Assembly: GCA_913048495.1 (NCBI GenBank)
Contig: CAJWWA010000004.1
Span: 1-35,190 of the forward strand
Length of the DNA stretch: 35,190 nt
Direction of reading: 5' to 3'
Origin: an uncultured Halieaceae bacterium
Lineage (GTDB): Bacteria > Pseudomonadota > Gammaproteobacteria > Pseudomonadales > Halieaceae
In this document: piece by piece, positions 1 to 8,826 of the stretch
How the letters are laid out: the number at the start of each line of letters is the position of its first letter
Position numbering within the stretch: the first letter of the stretch is position 1
Program-made: the position numbers and the translations under genes
Notes under the pieces: model-generated
Told to the model about the DNA's origin: nothing
The model's input: only the letters and a program-made list of their open reading frames with translations
Databases searched by the model: none

Positions 1-641
1 GCCGCCAGTTCGGGCTGTTCGCGGTAGACGTCCTCGACGCTGCGCCACCGTCGCTCCCGCTCGTCGTAGCAGCGGATATCGCCGTGCCCGATGTCGTAGA
101 TCCAGCCGTGGAGTTCGAGAGCATCGCTGGCAATGGCGGCAGCCACCGCAGGATGGGTCATCAGGTGGCGCAGCTGCAGCACCACGTTCTCCTCCGTCAG
201 CTCCGAGAGGTGCTCGCCGCGGAGGCCGCCGTGCCGCGCCCGCACCGTGGCAACCGCTGCCAGCGTGTGCCCCAGCCAGTCACTCGTGTGCGGGAGTTCG
301 CCGAGGTCCTCCGGCGCCATGGCGCCCTTGATGGCGCCGCAGTCCGTGTGACCACAGACCACGACGTGCTTTACCTTCAGCGCAGAAACAGCGTACTCGA
401 TAGCGGCGGTCGTCCCGCCCGCATGGCGCTCGTGCGGCGGCACGATGTTACCCGCATTACGGATGATGAACAGGTCGCCGGGGGCTGCCTGGGTCACCAG
501 GTTGGGGTCGATGCGCGAATCGGAGCAGGTAATGAAGAGAATGCGCGGATTCTGCGCGCTCGAGAGCTCCGTGAACAGCTCCTGCCGCTCCGGGAAGATC
601 TCTGTCTTGAACTTGTATACCCCGGCCAGCAGCTTGCGCAT
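1..641 (-). CDS. beta-carbonic anhydrase, C-terminus truncated by the window edge
   Basis: Reverse-strand reading from ATG at 641: MRKLLAGVYKFKTEIFPERQELFTELSSAQNPRILFITCSDSRIDPNLVTQAAPGDLFIIRNAGNIVPP...HVVVCGHTDCGAIKGAM. Contains the beta-CA zinc motifs CSDSR and HTDCGA. Absent from the ORF track because it runs off the edge. Confidence 0.95.
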   Translation of the reverse strand, partial: MRKLLAGVYKFKTEIFPERQELFTELSSAQNPRILFITCSDSRIDPNLVTQAAPGDLFIIRNAGNIVPPHERHAGGTTAAIEYAVSALKVKHVVVCGHTDCGAIKGAMAPEDLGELPHTSDWLGHTLAAVATVRARHGGLRGEHLSELTEENVVLQLRHLMTHPAVAAAIASDALELHGWIYDIGHGDIRCYDERERRWRSVEDVYREQPELA

Positions 642-688
642 TCCGCCCCCTGAAACCCCGCGGCCACCTGTTGCTCCTTATGGTCGCG

Positions 689-697
689 AGTATAACA
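689..697 (-). promoter_or_regulatory. possible extended -10 promoter (TGTTATACT) of the carbonic anhydrase gene
   Basis: Reverse complement of AGTATAACA gives TG-T-TATACT about 48 nt upstream of the start codon; no convincing -35. Confidence 0.4.
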
Positions 698-843
698 GGG
701 GCGCGGCAGCGGCTGTTCTCTTGCGCTGCCTGCCGGGTTATCCTGCGTGCCGCTTCAGGGGGCGGCCGACATTACGATCCATCATGCAAATCGCTAGAAG
801 CCGTGCCAATGGCGGTCGTGCTGCGCGAGCCGCGGAAAGTCGC

Positions 844-3762
844 ATGCGCTCATCGCGGCGCGCCAGCTGCGCGCTGCTGATCCTGCTCGTCCTGCCGTCC
901 GCCGGCAGCCTCGCGCTGCATCACGAGCGCAGCCCCAGCCAGTTCCTCGTGCGCCAGTACGAACGGGAGCACGGCCTGCCCTCCGAAACCGTCTGGATGG
1001 CGCGCCAGGGGCCCGCGGGCTACCTCTGGCTGGCGACCCGCCGGGGCCTGGTGCGCTTCGACGGCCTCAATTTCACCGTGTTCAACGCCGAGAACCACCC
1101 GGCTTTCGCCAGCAGCGATGTGCGGGTGATCGAGTGGACGACCGACGGGCAGCTGTGGATCGGCACCTACGGTGGCGGCGCCCTGCGCATGAACGGCGAC
1201 CGCTTCACGCCGTTCACCCGCGAGGACGGCCTCGCCAGCGACACCGTCTACGACATTCACGTCGCCGACGACGGCACCGTCTGGTTCGCAACCGGCAGCG
1301 GCGTGAGCCGCTACCGGGACGGCGAGTTCCGGACCCTGGGCGAAGCGGAAGGGCTGGCCACCAACCGGCTGTTCCAGATAGCGGAAGGCGGCGATGGCGT
1401 GCTCTGGTTCAGCAGCCTCACCAGCGGCCTCTCGGTCCTCGACGGGAAAGGCTTCCGGGCCGTCGGCGTTGACGAGGGGCTCGACTCGCCACAGGGGCTG
1501 CTGCTGCACCGCGACCCGGACCTGGGCATCGTTGCCGGCACCCAGCCCGGCGGCCTCTATCGCCTCGGCGACGACGGCGGCATCGACGCGCTCAGCCTCG
1601 GCGAGCCGCTCCCGGTGCAGTCCATGCTGCGGGACGACGAGGGAACGCTCTGGCTGGGCACCTATGGCAGGGGGCTCTGGCGCCAGTGGGCGGACGGTCG
1701 ACGGGAGCGCTTCCCGCTGCCGGGTGCCGGGCTGGTCTTCGACCTGACCGAGGACCGGGACGGCAATCTCTGGGCGTCCACGGTACGCGGCCTGTTCCGC
1801 ATCCGCGACAGCGCCTTCATGCCCTTCGGCGAGGCAGAGGGCGCTTCCGACGCCGTCTTCGTCGTCGCCGTCGACAGCGACGGCAGCGTCCTCGCCGGCG
1901 CTGAAAACGCCGGGCTGTTCCGCATCACTGCGGACGGCCGCAGCAGCGAGCCGTGGCCCATGCTCGCCGGGCAGAGCGTGTCATCGCTGCTGCTACGCGA
2001 CAACGGTGAACTCTGGGTGGGCACCTTCGGCGATGGCCTCAAGCGCTTCGCGGACAGCGCGGGCGGCCGGCTTATCGGTACCGTGGACGGCCTCGCCGGC
2101 GGGCACATCCTGGCGATGGTCGAGCGCGCGGACGGCAGCGTCTGGATCGCCTCCGACGGCGGCGTCGATCGCTGGCAGGATGGCGCAGTCGAACCGGCAC
2201 CGCTGCAGCAGGCTGTGTCCGGGACACTCGTGCGCCATTTCCGGGAAACGCGTGACGGCACGCTCTGGCTGGGAACCAACGACGGGATCCTCGCCTGGGA
2301 CGGGGAATCGGTTCGGCGCTGGAACCGCGACGACGGCCTGGCAGGCAACATCGTCGTCGCCATCCACGAGGACCCGCGGGGCATCCTGTGGATCGGCAGC
2401 CGCGACGGCGGCCTGACCCGTCGCGAGGGCGACAGGCTGTTCGCCTTCGGGGCGGAGCAGGGGCTGCCCCAGCCATCCGTGCTGGCGATTCTCGACGATG
2501 GTGATGGCGGGCTCTGGCTGCCGGGCGGTGAGGGGCTCACCTGGGCGGACCGCGACAGCCTGGATGTCGTGGCCCGGGGCGAGGCCGCACAGGCGACCGC
2601 CCGGTTGCTGCGCGAGAATGACGGGCTGCGCTCGGCGCAGTTCCAGGGCGGCTTCCAGCCCGCGGGCGCCGCGGGCCCGGATGGGCGGCTCTGGCTGCCG
2701 ACCAACGGCGGCGTCGTCGGCTTCGACCCGGACGCCGTGCTCGCGCCCGCGCCCCGGCTGCAGAGCTATGTCGAGGCCGTGCGGGTCAACGGCGAACCGG
2801 TGGCGCTCAGCCGGCCGCTCACCCTGCCGGCCACGCTGAACAGTCTCGAGATCGATTATACCGCGCCCCAGCTCTCCAACGCCGAGAACGTGCGCTTCCG
2901 TTACCGGGTCGGGGATGACGGGGAATGGCAGGACGCCGGCACCCGGCGGACGGCCTACTTCACGTCGATGCCGGCGGGCGAGCGGGTATTCACCGTGCAG
3001 GCGAAGACCGACGCCGGCCCCTTCCCCGACCCCAATGGCGACAGCGCGCGGCTGCTCCTAAACCGTACACCGCACTGGTACGAAACGCCCTGGGCCCCCG
3101 TCGGCGTCACGCTGCTGCTGGTGCTGATGGCCGGCCTCGGCTACCGGCTCCTCGACCGGCGGGCCCGGGGCCGGGAGCAGCGCCTCGAACAGCTGGTTAA
3201 CCGCCGCACCGAGGAACTGCAGGCGGCGCTCGCCAAGGTAGAGGAGATCTCGCGTATCGACAGCCTCACCGGCGTCGCCAACCGGCGCTACTTCGAGGAG
3301 CGGCTGGCGGCGACCTGGAAGATGGCGGCACGGGCGGTACGGCCGGTGAGCGTGATCATGCTCGACATCGACCGCTTCAAGCAATTCAACGACAGCCTCG
3401 GCCACCAGGCGGGGGATGAATGCCTGCGCCAGATCGCCGAGGGCCTCCAGGGCGGCCTGCTGCGCGACAACGACCTGGTGGCCCGCTACGGCGGCGAGGA
3501 GTTCGTGATCCTCCTTTATGATGCCGACGCTGACGGTGCCGCTCGCGTGGCGCGGCGGATCATCGAGCAGGTGGACGCCCTGAAACTGCGCCACCCCGAG
3601 AGCGACGTCTCTCCCTACGTGACCGTCAGCCTCGGTTGCGCCACGGCCCGCGCCGGCGAGCTGGAAGACCCTTACGTCCTGGTGGACCGGGCCGACCGGG
3701 CGCTCTACGACGCCAAACGCGCAGGCCGCAGCCAACTCAAGGTGTTCGCGACCTCGGCCTGA
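844..3762 (+). CDS. Periplasmic two-component-regulator-propeller sensor with Y_Y_Y-like domain, TM helix and GGDEF diguanylate cyclase
   Basis: Repeated propeller motifs (DGTLWLGTNDGILAW, DGQLWIGTYGGGALR etc.), TM near PWAPVGVTLLLVLMAGLGYRLL, then SLTGVANRRYF...RDNDLVARYGGEEFVILLY (GGEEF plus RxxD I-site). Start placed at 844 (signal peptide MRSSRRASCALLILLVLPSAGSLA); 784 is an alternative. The ORF-track start at 445 would overlap the carbonic anhydrase gene. Confidence 0.9.
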   Translation: MRSSRRASCALLILLVLPSAGSLALHHERSPSQFLVRQYEREHGLPSETVWMARQGPAGYLWLATRRGLVRFDGLNFTVFNAENHPAFASSDVRVIEWTTDGQLWIGTYGGGALRMNGDRFTPFTREDGLASDTVYDIHVADDGTVWFATGSGVSRYRDGEFRTLGEAEGLATNRLFQIAEGGDGVLWFSSLTSGLSVLDGKGFRAVGVDEGLDSPQGLLLHRDPDLGIVAGTQPGGLYRLGDDGGIDALSLGEPLPVQSMLRDDEGTLWLGTYGRGLWRQWADGRRERFPLPGAGLVFDLTEDRDGNLWASTVRGLFRIRDSAFMPFGEAEGASDAVFVVAVDSDGSVLAGAENAGLFRITADGRSSEPWPMLAGQSVSSLLLRDNGELWVGTFGDGLKRFADSAGGRLIGTVDGLAGGHILAMVERADGSVWIASDGGVDRWQDGAVEPAPLQQAVSGTLVRHFRETRDGTLWLGTNDGILAWDGESVRRWNRDDGLAGNIVVAIHEDPRGILWIGSRDGGLTRREGDRLFAFGAEQGLPQPSVLAILDDGDGGLWLPGGEGLTWADRDSLDVVARGEAAQATARLLRENDGLRSAQFQGGFQPAGAAGPDGRLWLPTNGGVVGFDPDAVLAPAPRLQSYVEAVRVNGEPVALSRPLTLPATLNSLEIDYTAPQLSNAENVRFRYRVGDDGEWQDAGTRRTAYFTSMPAGERVFTVQAKTDAGPFPDPNGDSARLLLNRTPHWYETPWAPVGVTLLLVLMAGLGYRLLDRRARGREQRLEQLVNRRTEELQAALAKVEEISRIDSLTGVANRRYFEERLAATWKMAARAVRPVSVIMLDIDRFKQFNDSLGHQAGDECLRQIAEGLQGGLLRDNDLVARYGGEEFVILLYDADADGAARVARRIIEQVDALKLRHPESDVSPYVTVSLGCATARAGELEDPYVLVDRADRALYDAKRAGRSQLKVFATSA

Positions 3763-3781
3763 CCCGCCCCCCGGGGGCGGG
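3763..3781. terminator. GC-rich hairpin between convergent genes
   Basis: CCCGCCCC-CCG-GGGGCGGG: perfect 8-bp stem, 3-nt loop, directly after the TGA of the propeller-GGDEF gene; no U-tract. Confidence 0.5.
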
Positions 3782-3789
3782 CGGTTGCC

Positions 3790-4803
3790 TCAGCGACGGG
3801 CGATGGCCGTGCTGTCGACGGTATAGCGGCGCAGCGTCTGCCGCGCCTCGACGACAGCTGCAGCGAGGGTCCGCTCGCCACTCGCCAGCGCATCGGCGTG
3901 GCCGAGAAAGTCCGCGTACATCGCCTCCGGTTCGCCCTCGAGCGTCAGGCCGATCTCGCCCTGCTCACGCTCCAGGCGCGTCCACAGCTCGCGCACCGCT
4001 GCCCAGTAGTCTGCGGTTTCACGCCAGTAGTCTTCTGCAATTGCCACCGCAAAGTCGCCGTTGTGTTGGTAGCGATTGACGCCGATTTCCCGCACCAGCG
4101 GCGCCGGACCCGCGGCGCCGACGCGCAGCTTGGTGTTGTCCTGCTCGTGCACCCAGCCCTCCGGCGTGAGCGCGTGACGGTTCACCGCGCGGATCGCATC
4201 GTAGTCGTCGCGCTTGGTCGCGTCGCGGCGCGGCAGCGGGCGGAGGGCCGGTTCGGAGGTCCAGGCGGCCGTGCCGCGGTCGTGGCGCCAGTCACCGAGA
4301 GCGGCATAGCGGGGGCTGTCATCGACCTGGTAAACGAACTGCGCCCAGCGGCCATCGGCTTCCCCGGGGTCGAGATCGCGGCGGCGCCAGCGGTTGGCGC
4401 CCAGGTAGTCGAAGACGTAAGCGGGCTCGTAGACCCACTTCTGCCGCCAGTGCTTGACCGGCAGCTGCTTGCCATCGGCACCGACGACCAGGATGTGCTG
4501 CAGCTCGATCAGCCCGGGTTCGTCGCGGATGACCCGCACGACTTCAAAGGCCCCGGAGTGATAGGGCTCCGCGGGCGTGTAGGCTGCGTCGAAGCTCACC
4601 GTCTCTTCGAAGTCGAAGGTCACGGCGTAGTCCCCGGCCATGGCGAGAATCGCCGCGCGGTCCGCAGCAGGCGGCGCCGCAGTGATAGCAGCGCTGCCGG
4701 GACCGCCGCTCGCGCAGCCGCCGAGGGTAGTGAACAGCAGCGTTGCCAGCAGCCCGGCCGCCAGCTTCAGGGGACACCGGGTCCCTGTGGTGGTTTGCAT
4801 CAT
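3790..4803 (-). CDS. DUF6607-like lipoprotein
   Basis: 337 aa with signal peptide and lipobox (LLFTTLGGCASGG), then DRAAILAMAGDYAVTFDFEETVSF...YHSGAFEVVRVIRDEPGLIELQHILVVG...PVKHWRQKWVYEP; resembles my recollection of DUF6607. Confidence 0.7.
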   Translation of the reverse strand: MMQTTTGTRCPLKLAAGLLATLLFTTLGGCASGGPGSAAITAAPPAADRAAILAMAGDYAVTFDFEETVSFDAAYTPAEPYHSGAFEVVRVIRDEPGLIELQHILVVGADGKQLPVKHWRQKWVYEPAYVFDYLGANRWRRRDLDPGEADGRWAQFVYQVDDSPRYAALGDWRHDRGTAAWTSEPALRPLPRRDATKRDDYDAIRAVNRHALTPEGWVHEQDNTKLRVGAAGPAPLVREIGVNRYQHNGDFAVAIAEDYWRETADYWAAVRELWTRLEREQGEIGLTLEGEPEAMYADFLGHADALASGERTLAAAVVEARQTLRRYTVDSTAIARR

Positions 4804-4873
4804 TATCGATCTCCCTGTTGCCTCTCTGTCGCAGCCACCGAGTATCCGGCGGCACCCATAAACGAACTGTAAA

Positions 4874-4892
4874 AGTAATGCGAATCATTATT
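4874..4892 (-). promoter_or_regulatory. probable Fur box
   Basis: AGTAATGCGAATCATTATT matches the 19-bp GATAATGATAATCATTATC consensus at 14/19 positions. Confidence 0.75.
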
Positions 4893-4915
4893 GTTCGTGT
4901 TTCTTGTTTTTGCAA
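4887..4915 (-). promoter_or_regulatory. sigma-70-type promoter of the DUF6607-like gene
   Basis: Minus strand: TTGCAA (4915-4910), 17-nt spacer, AATAAT (4892-4887). The -10 lies inside the Fur box. Confidence 0.65.
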
Positions 4916-5055
4916 CAGATCCTGTTCCTTCCCTGCAGGCTGTCTGCGGCTGACCGCCCGCGGGCGGGATGAACGCGACAAAACACTGACAGGGGTCATG
5001 CGCCGGCCGGGGGCGCCGTGGGAAAATAGCGCTCCGCCATGCACAGGGAGGACCT

Positions 5056-5475
5056 ATGGACAGCTTCGCGAAGAAGTATCTCGTCGGCCTCGTCGCCGTG
5101 GTCATCATCGCCACCGGGTATTGGTACCTGAACCGGGACACCCGGGTTGGGGACATCAACGCCATGCTCGCGGCGGACGCGGAGCTCGCCGGGTACCCCT
5201 ACCCCTTCCGCGTAAAGAGCCTTGCCAACGGCGTCGCGATCATGGGCAGCCCGCGCTCCGCGGAAGTGCCGGTCATGCAGTTCCTGCGCACCGCCTTCCC
5301 GGCCCTGCGCAACACCCCGGTCGATGACCCGGCCATGATGGCCGCCCAGGACACGCTGGTGGACAAGCAGTCGCGGGCCGCGAAGCTGGTCGAGGCCGAA
5401 GAGGATGTCCGCGCCGTGCGCTGGGAACTCGACGAGCGCTGGTACAACGAGCACGGGGTGTTCCTGAACCGCTGA
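5056..5475 (+). CDS. small membrane-anchored hypothetical protein
   Basis: 139 aa; N-terminal TM helix (YLVGLVAVVIIATGYWYL); SD-like AGGGAGGA upstream of ATG. Confidence 0.75.
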   Translation: MDSFAKKYLVGLVAVVIIATGYWYLNRDTRVGDINAMLAADAELAGYPYPFRVKSLANGVAIMGSPRSAEVPVMQFLRTAFPALRNTPVDDPAMMAAQDTLVDKQSRAAKLVEAEEDVRAVRWELDERWYNEHGVFLNR

Positions 5476-5502
5476 CGCCGGTTAGCACTCAACGTGCAAT
5501 TA

Positions 5503-5515
5503 CGGGGCGACCCCG
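5503..5515. terminator. weak hairpin between convergent genes
   Basis: CGGGG-CGA-CCCCG between stops at 5475 (+) and 5534 (-). Confidence 0.25.
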
Positions 5516-5533
5516 GGGAATCGCGGCTTTCCG

Positions 5534-6487
5534 TCAGCTGCCCGCAAAGGCCTCCATGGCCCAGGCCACGCGCTCGGCAGGTTCCGGCAGGCGCCGGTCG
5601 CCGAGGGCCTCGACGCGGCGCAGCCGCGGCAGCAGGCCACAGCCGTTGGCGATCTGGATCGCGAGGCCCGGCCGGGCATTGAGCTCAAGGAGCAGCGGGC
5701 CCTGCTGCCGGTCCAGCACCAGGTCCACCCCCAGGTAGCCGAGGCCGGTCATGTCGTGGCAGCGTGCTGCCAGCACCAGCAGTTCGCGCCAGCCCGGGAC
5801 GCGGATGGCGTCCAGCGGACGCCCGGTGTCCGGGTGCAGGGTCAGCGGCTGGCCGAACTGCACGGCGCGCAGGCAGCGGCCGCTGTCCAGCGCGAGGCCC
5901 ACGCCCACCGCGCCCTGGTGCAGGTTGGCCTTGCCGTCCGAGTCGTGGGTGGACAGGCGCAGCATGGCCATGACCGGGTAGCCCCGGAAGACGACCACCC
6001 GGATGTCCGGCACCCCCTCGAAGGAGTAACCGCTGAAGCAGTCGTCGGCACTGATCAGGTCCTCCACCAGCACCGCGTCCGGGTTGCCGCCGAGGGAGTA
6101 GAGCCCCGCGAGCGTGTTGGACAGGTGTCGCTGCAGGTCGGCGAGGCCGACCCGGACCCCGGAGGCCTTGACCCAGGCGTCCTCGTCCCGGCGCTGGATC
6201 ACCCAGATACCCTTGCCCCCCGACCCCTTGGCGGGCTTCATGGCGAAGCCCTCGAGGGCCGCCAGCCGGCTGCCGACGCGCTGTACCTGGTGCTGCGCTC
6301 GGAGCACCAGGCGCAGGGAGGGCGTTGGCACGCCGTACTCCTCCGCCAGGAGCTTGGTGCGCAGCTTGTCGTCTACCAGCGGGAAGCGGGAGCGCTCATT
6401 GTAGCGCTGGATGAAGGCGAGGTTGCGCGCGTTCATGCCGAGCATGCCGTAGCGCTCGAGACGCTGCGGCGTGACCCAGCGCCTCAC
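5534..6487 (-). CDS. rloC: alpha-L-glutamate ligase-like (RimK-related ATP-grasp) protein, RloC type
   Basis: MLGMNARNLAFIQRYNERSRFPLVDDKLRTKLLAEEYGVPTPSL...EGFAMKPAKGSGGKGIWVI...GYLGVDLVLDRQQGPLLLELNARPGLAIQIAN (ATP-grasp signatures). GTG start at 6487 overlaps the upstream stop (GTGA); the 591-aa track ORF is an upstream extension into another gene. Confidence 0.85.
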   Translation of the reverse strand: MRRWVTPQRLERYGMLGMNARNLAFIQRYNERSRFPLVDDKLRTKLLAEEYGVPTPSLRLVLRAQHQVQRVGSRLAALEGFAMKPAKGSGGKGIWVIQRRDEDAWVKASGVRVGLADLQRHLSNTLAGLYSLGGNPDAVLVEDLISADDCFSGYSFEGVPDIRVVVFRGYPVMAMLRLSTHDSDGKANLHQGAVGVGLALDSGRCLRAVQFGQPLTLHPDTGRPLDAIRVPGWRELLVLAARCHDMTGLGYLGVDLVLDRQQGPLLLELNARPGLAIQIANGCGLLPRLRRVEALGDRRLPEPAERVAWAMEAFAGS

Positions 6488-8001
6488 CGCCAATCCTCCT
6501 CGATGGCGTGGAAGCGGCGCAACTCCGACAGCTTGTAGCCCGTGTACTGACCCATGGCGAGGATCGCCGCGAGCAGCACGAGGTTCAGCTCCGGGAAGTT
6601 GAAGGTGAGGTGCTGTACGAGGGGCCAGCGCATGAGTGCGTAGGCCGCTATCGCCACGACGAGACTGCCGGTGCCCTGGATGAGAACCTCGCGCACGCCC
6701 TCCTCCTCCCAGAGAATGCTCATGCGCTCGATGGTCCAGGCGATGATGATCATCGGGAAGAAGGTGATGATCATGCCGGTGCTGTAGCCGAGCTGGTAGC
6801 CGAGGATACTCAGCGCCGAGATGATGAAGATCACCAGCACGATGAGCGTCGCGATACGGGCGACCAGCAGCAGGTTCAGCCGCGACAGGTAGCCGCGCAT
6901 CATGAGGCCGAGGGCGACGACGGAAATGAAGCTCGCCAGTCCCGGCAGCAGGGAGGTCTGCAGGAACGCCAGGGCAATGAGAATGGGCATGAAAGTGCCT
7001 GCGGTGCGCACCCCCACGAGGACCCGCATGAACACCACGACCATGGCGCCCAGCGGCAGCAGCAGGAGCATCTTGAACATGCCCTGCTCCTCGATGGGCA
7101 GGCTGTGCAGCCCCACCTTGTAGAAGGCGCTGTCGCCGGCCGCCGCCCGGGCCAGCGTTTCCGCCGGCACGGACTGGCGCAGCATGGAGAAGTTCACGCG
7201 GGACTGGCGGGCGCCGCTCACGTCGATGAGCGAGCGGCCCTTGCGGTGCCAGAGGAGCAGGTCTTCCGGCACGCCGGCGGCCCCGGTCTGGGGGTCGATC
7301 AGCGTCCACTCTCCGGCGTGGAAGACCTCCACCATGGGCTTCAGGTCCTGGCGCCGGCGCGCATCCTCCAGCTGCAGCGCGAGCACCTGCCGCGCCGGGA
7401 CGTCGGCATCATTGAGCAGCTTGTTGAGGAGCGCGGCGCGGGACTCGGCCTGGTTCAGCAGGAGCGCGGCATTCTGGTCGCCCTGGCGGGTCGCCATCAG
7501 CTTGACCAGCTCCCGCGCCAGGCTCAGCGGGTCGCTGCTCGTCTCACCGGCCCGGGCGAGGAGTTCCGCTGCGGCGGTGCCCTGCACCTCGCTCCAGAAC
7601 ACCGGCTCCGCCCTCGGCAAGCGCGGCGGCGGCGCCGCGGGCGCGCGCGGGCGCGGCAGGAACTGCGCCGAATAATAGAGAGACTGCGGCCCGCTGGCCT
7701 CGCGCCGGGTCCACTCGGCGCGCCGGTCTCCCCCGTCCTCCACGATGGAGAAACCGAAGCCCGGCGAGGCGGCCTGCTCCTGGGTCACGGAGAACTGCGG
7801 CAGGTCCTCGGGAACGGAGAGGCTGACCGAGACCGGGCCACCGAGGGCGACGAGGTCCACCCGCGCTTCCACCTGCCACACGGAGCGCTCCTGCCCGGGC
7901 AGGAAAGGCGTGCCCGTTTCGAGGAAGCGCAGGATGGCGACAAGAATGCCGGAGGCGGCAAGCAGCGCCACCGTGGCGAAGAAGGTGGCGCGGGGGTTCA
8001 C
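6484..8001 (-). CDS. rloB: inactive transglutaminase fused to 7 transmembrane helices, RloB type
   Basis: 505 aa: N-terminal TM, transglutaminase-like segment (VPARQVLALQLEDARRRQDLKPMVEVFHAGEWTLIDPQTG) lacking a recognisable catalytic Cys/His, followed by multiple TM helices. Located between ATP-grasp and retropepsin-like genes as expected for this system. Confidence 0.85.
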   Translation of the reverse strand: MNPRATFFATVALLAASGILVAILRFLETGTPFLPGQERSVWQVEARVDLVALGGPVSVSLSVPEDLPQFSVTQEQAASPGFGFSIVEDGGDRRAEWTRREASGPQSLYYSAQFLPRPRAPAAPPPRLPRAEPVFWSEVQGTAAAELLARAGETSSDPLSLARELVKLMATRQGDQNAALLLNQAESRAALLNKLLNDADVPARQVLALQLEDARRRQDLKPMVEVFHAGEWTLIDPQTGAAGVPEDLLLWHRKGRSLIDVSGARQSRVNFSMLRQSVPAETLARAAAGDSAFYKVGLHSLPIEEQGMFKMLLLLPLGAMVVVFMRVLVGVRTAGTFMPILIALAFLQTSLLPGLASFISVVALGLMMRGYLSRLNLLLVARIATLIVLVIFIISALSILGYQLGYSTGMIITFFPMIIIAWTIERMSILWEEEGVREVLIQGTGSLVVAIAAYALMRWPLVQHLTFNFPELNLVLLAAILAMGQYTGYKLSELRRFHAIEEDWR

Positions 8002-8795
8002 TGTGCGGGCGGCTCGGGCGCGCGGTAGGGTGCGATATTGGACTGGCCCACGTCGACGACCATCAGGTCCTTGAGAATGTTGCGGCCGACGAGCATCTGG
8101 AAGTCCAGGTGGCTGCGGTCGCTGAGCGTGAACTCGGCCATCTGCCGAACCTCGCCTAGGACAATGCCGAGCTCGATGACCGCTCGCCGCTCCGCCTCCT
8201 CGGACGTGGACTGGAGAATACGCACGACGCGGGCCACCGGTCGCTCCAGGGTCAGGGGCTCACCGGTCTCGGGATGGACGATATCGAAGCGGACCCATTC
8301 ATCACCATCGCGCTCGAACTCGCGGATGTTGCGCGCGTCGAGGGAGGCCGTCTCGGCACCGGTATCGATGCGGGCCGGGAGTGCCAGCTGAAGGTCTTCA
8401 ACCCAGACGTCCTCACGGCGGCCGACCAGCTGCTTGCCCTCCAGGCCGTCGGCGTTCTCCGCGGGTTCGCAAGCGGACGCCGGCACCAGCGCCGGCGTCG
8501 TCTGCTCGGCCGCGACGGACTTCTCCATCGCTTCGAGCATCGCGGGCACACCGGCGAGGCTCGCCTGCAGGGTCGCGACATTGCCGGCCAGCGCCTGCTG
8601 TTCCTCGCGTGCCGCCTCCAGGCCCGTTGAAAGTCCGGCCAGTTCCTCCGCCAGGCGATCGATGCGCTCGCTCACGCCCTGCCGTTCCGGTTCCACCGGC
8701 GGCAGTTGCGCACAGGCCGTCGTCAGTGTCAGCAGGACCACCACCCAGGGCAGCCGGGAACGCGCCGGCTGCTTCCCGGAGTGCGATGGCCTCAT
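7998..8795 (-). CDS. rloA: retropepsin-like aspartic protease lipoprotein ('ATP-dependent zinc protease' family PF05618-like), RloA type
   Basis: MRPSHSGKQPARSRLPWVVVLLTLTTACAQ (lipobox), coiled-coil stretch, then GKQLVGRREDVWVEDLQLALPARIDTGAETASLDARNI (DTGA active-site motif)...LVGRNILKDLMVVDV. Start corrected from 8921 to 8795. Confidence 0.82.
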   Translation of the reverse strand: MRPSHSGKQPARSRLPWVVVLLTLTTACAQLPPVEPERQGVSERIDRLAEELAGLSTGLEAAREEQQALAGNVATLQASLAGVPAMLEAMEKSVAAEQTTPALVPASACEPAENADGLEGKQLVGRREDVWVEDLQLALPARIDTGAETASLDARNIREFERDGDEWVRFDIVHPETGEPLTLERPVARVVRILQSTSEEAERRAVIELGIVLGEVRQMAEFTLSDRSHLDFQMLVGRNILKDLMVVDVGQSNIAPYRAPEPPAQ

Positions 8796-8826
8796 GCTGT
8801 TCCAAAGGATCAGGCGCAAAACAGAC

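Noticed and set aside
6488-7309. N-terminal extension of the 591-aa minus ORF containing rloC
   Set aside because: Out-of-frame reading through rloB; the true start is the GTG at 6487.
6508-8028. 506-aa plus-strand ORF
   Set aside because: Antisense shadow of rloB, Gln/His/Glu-rich.
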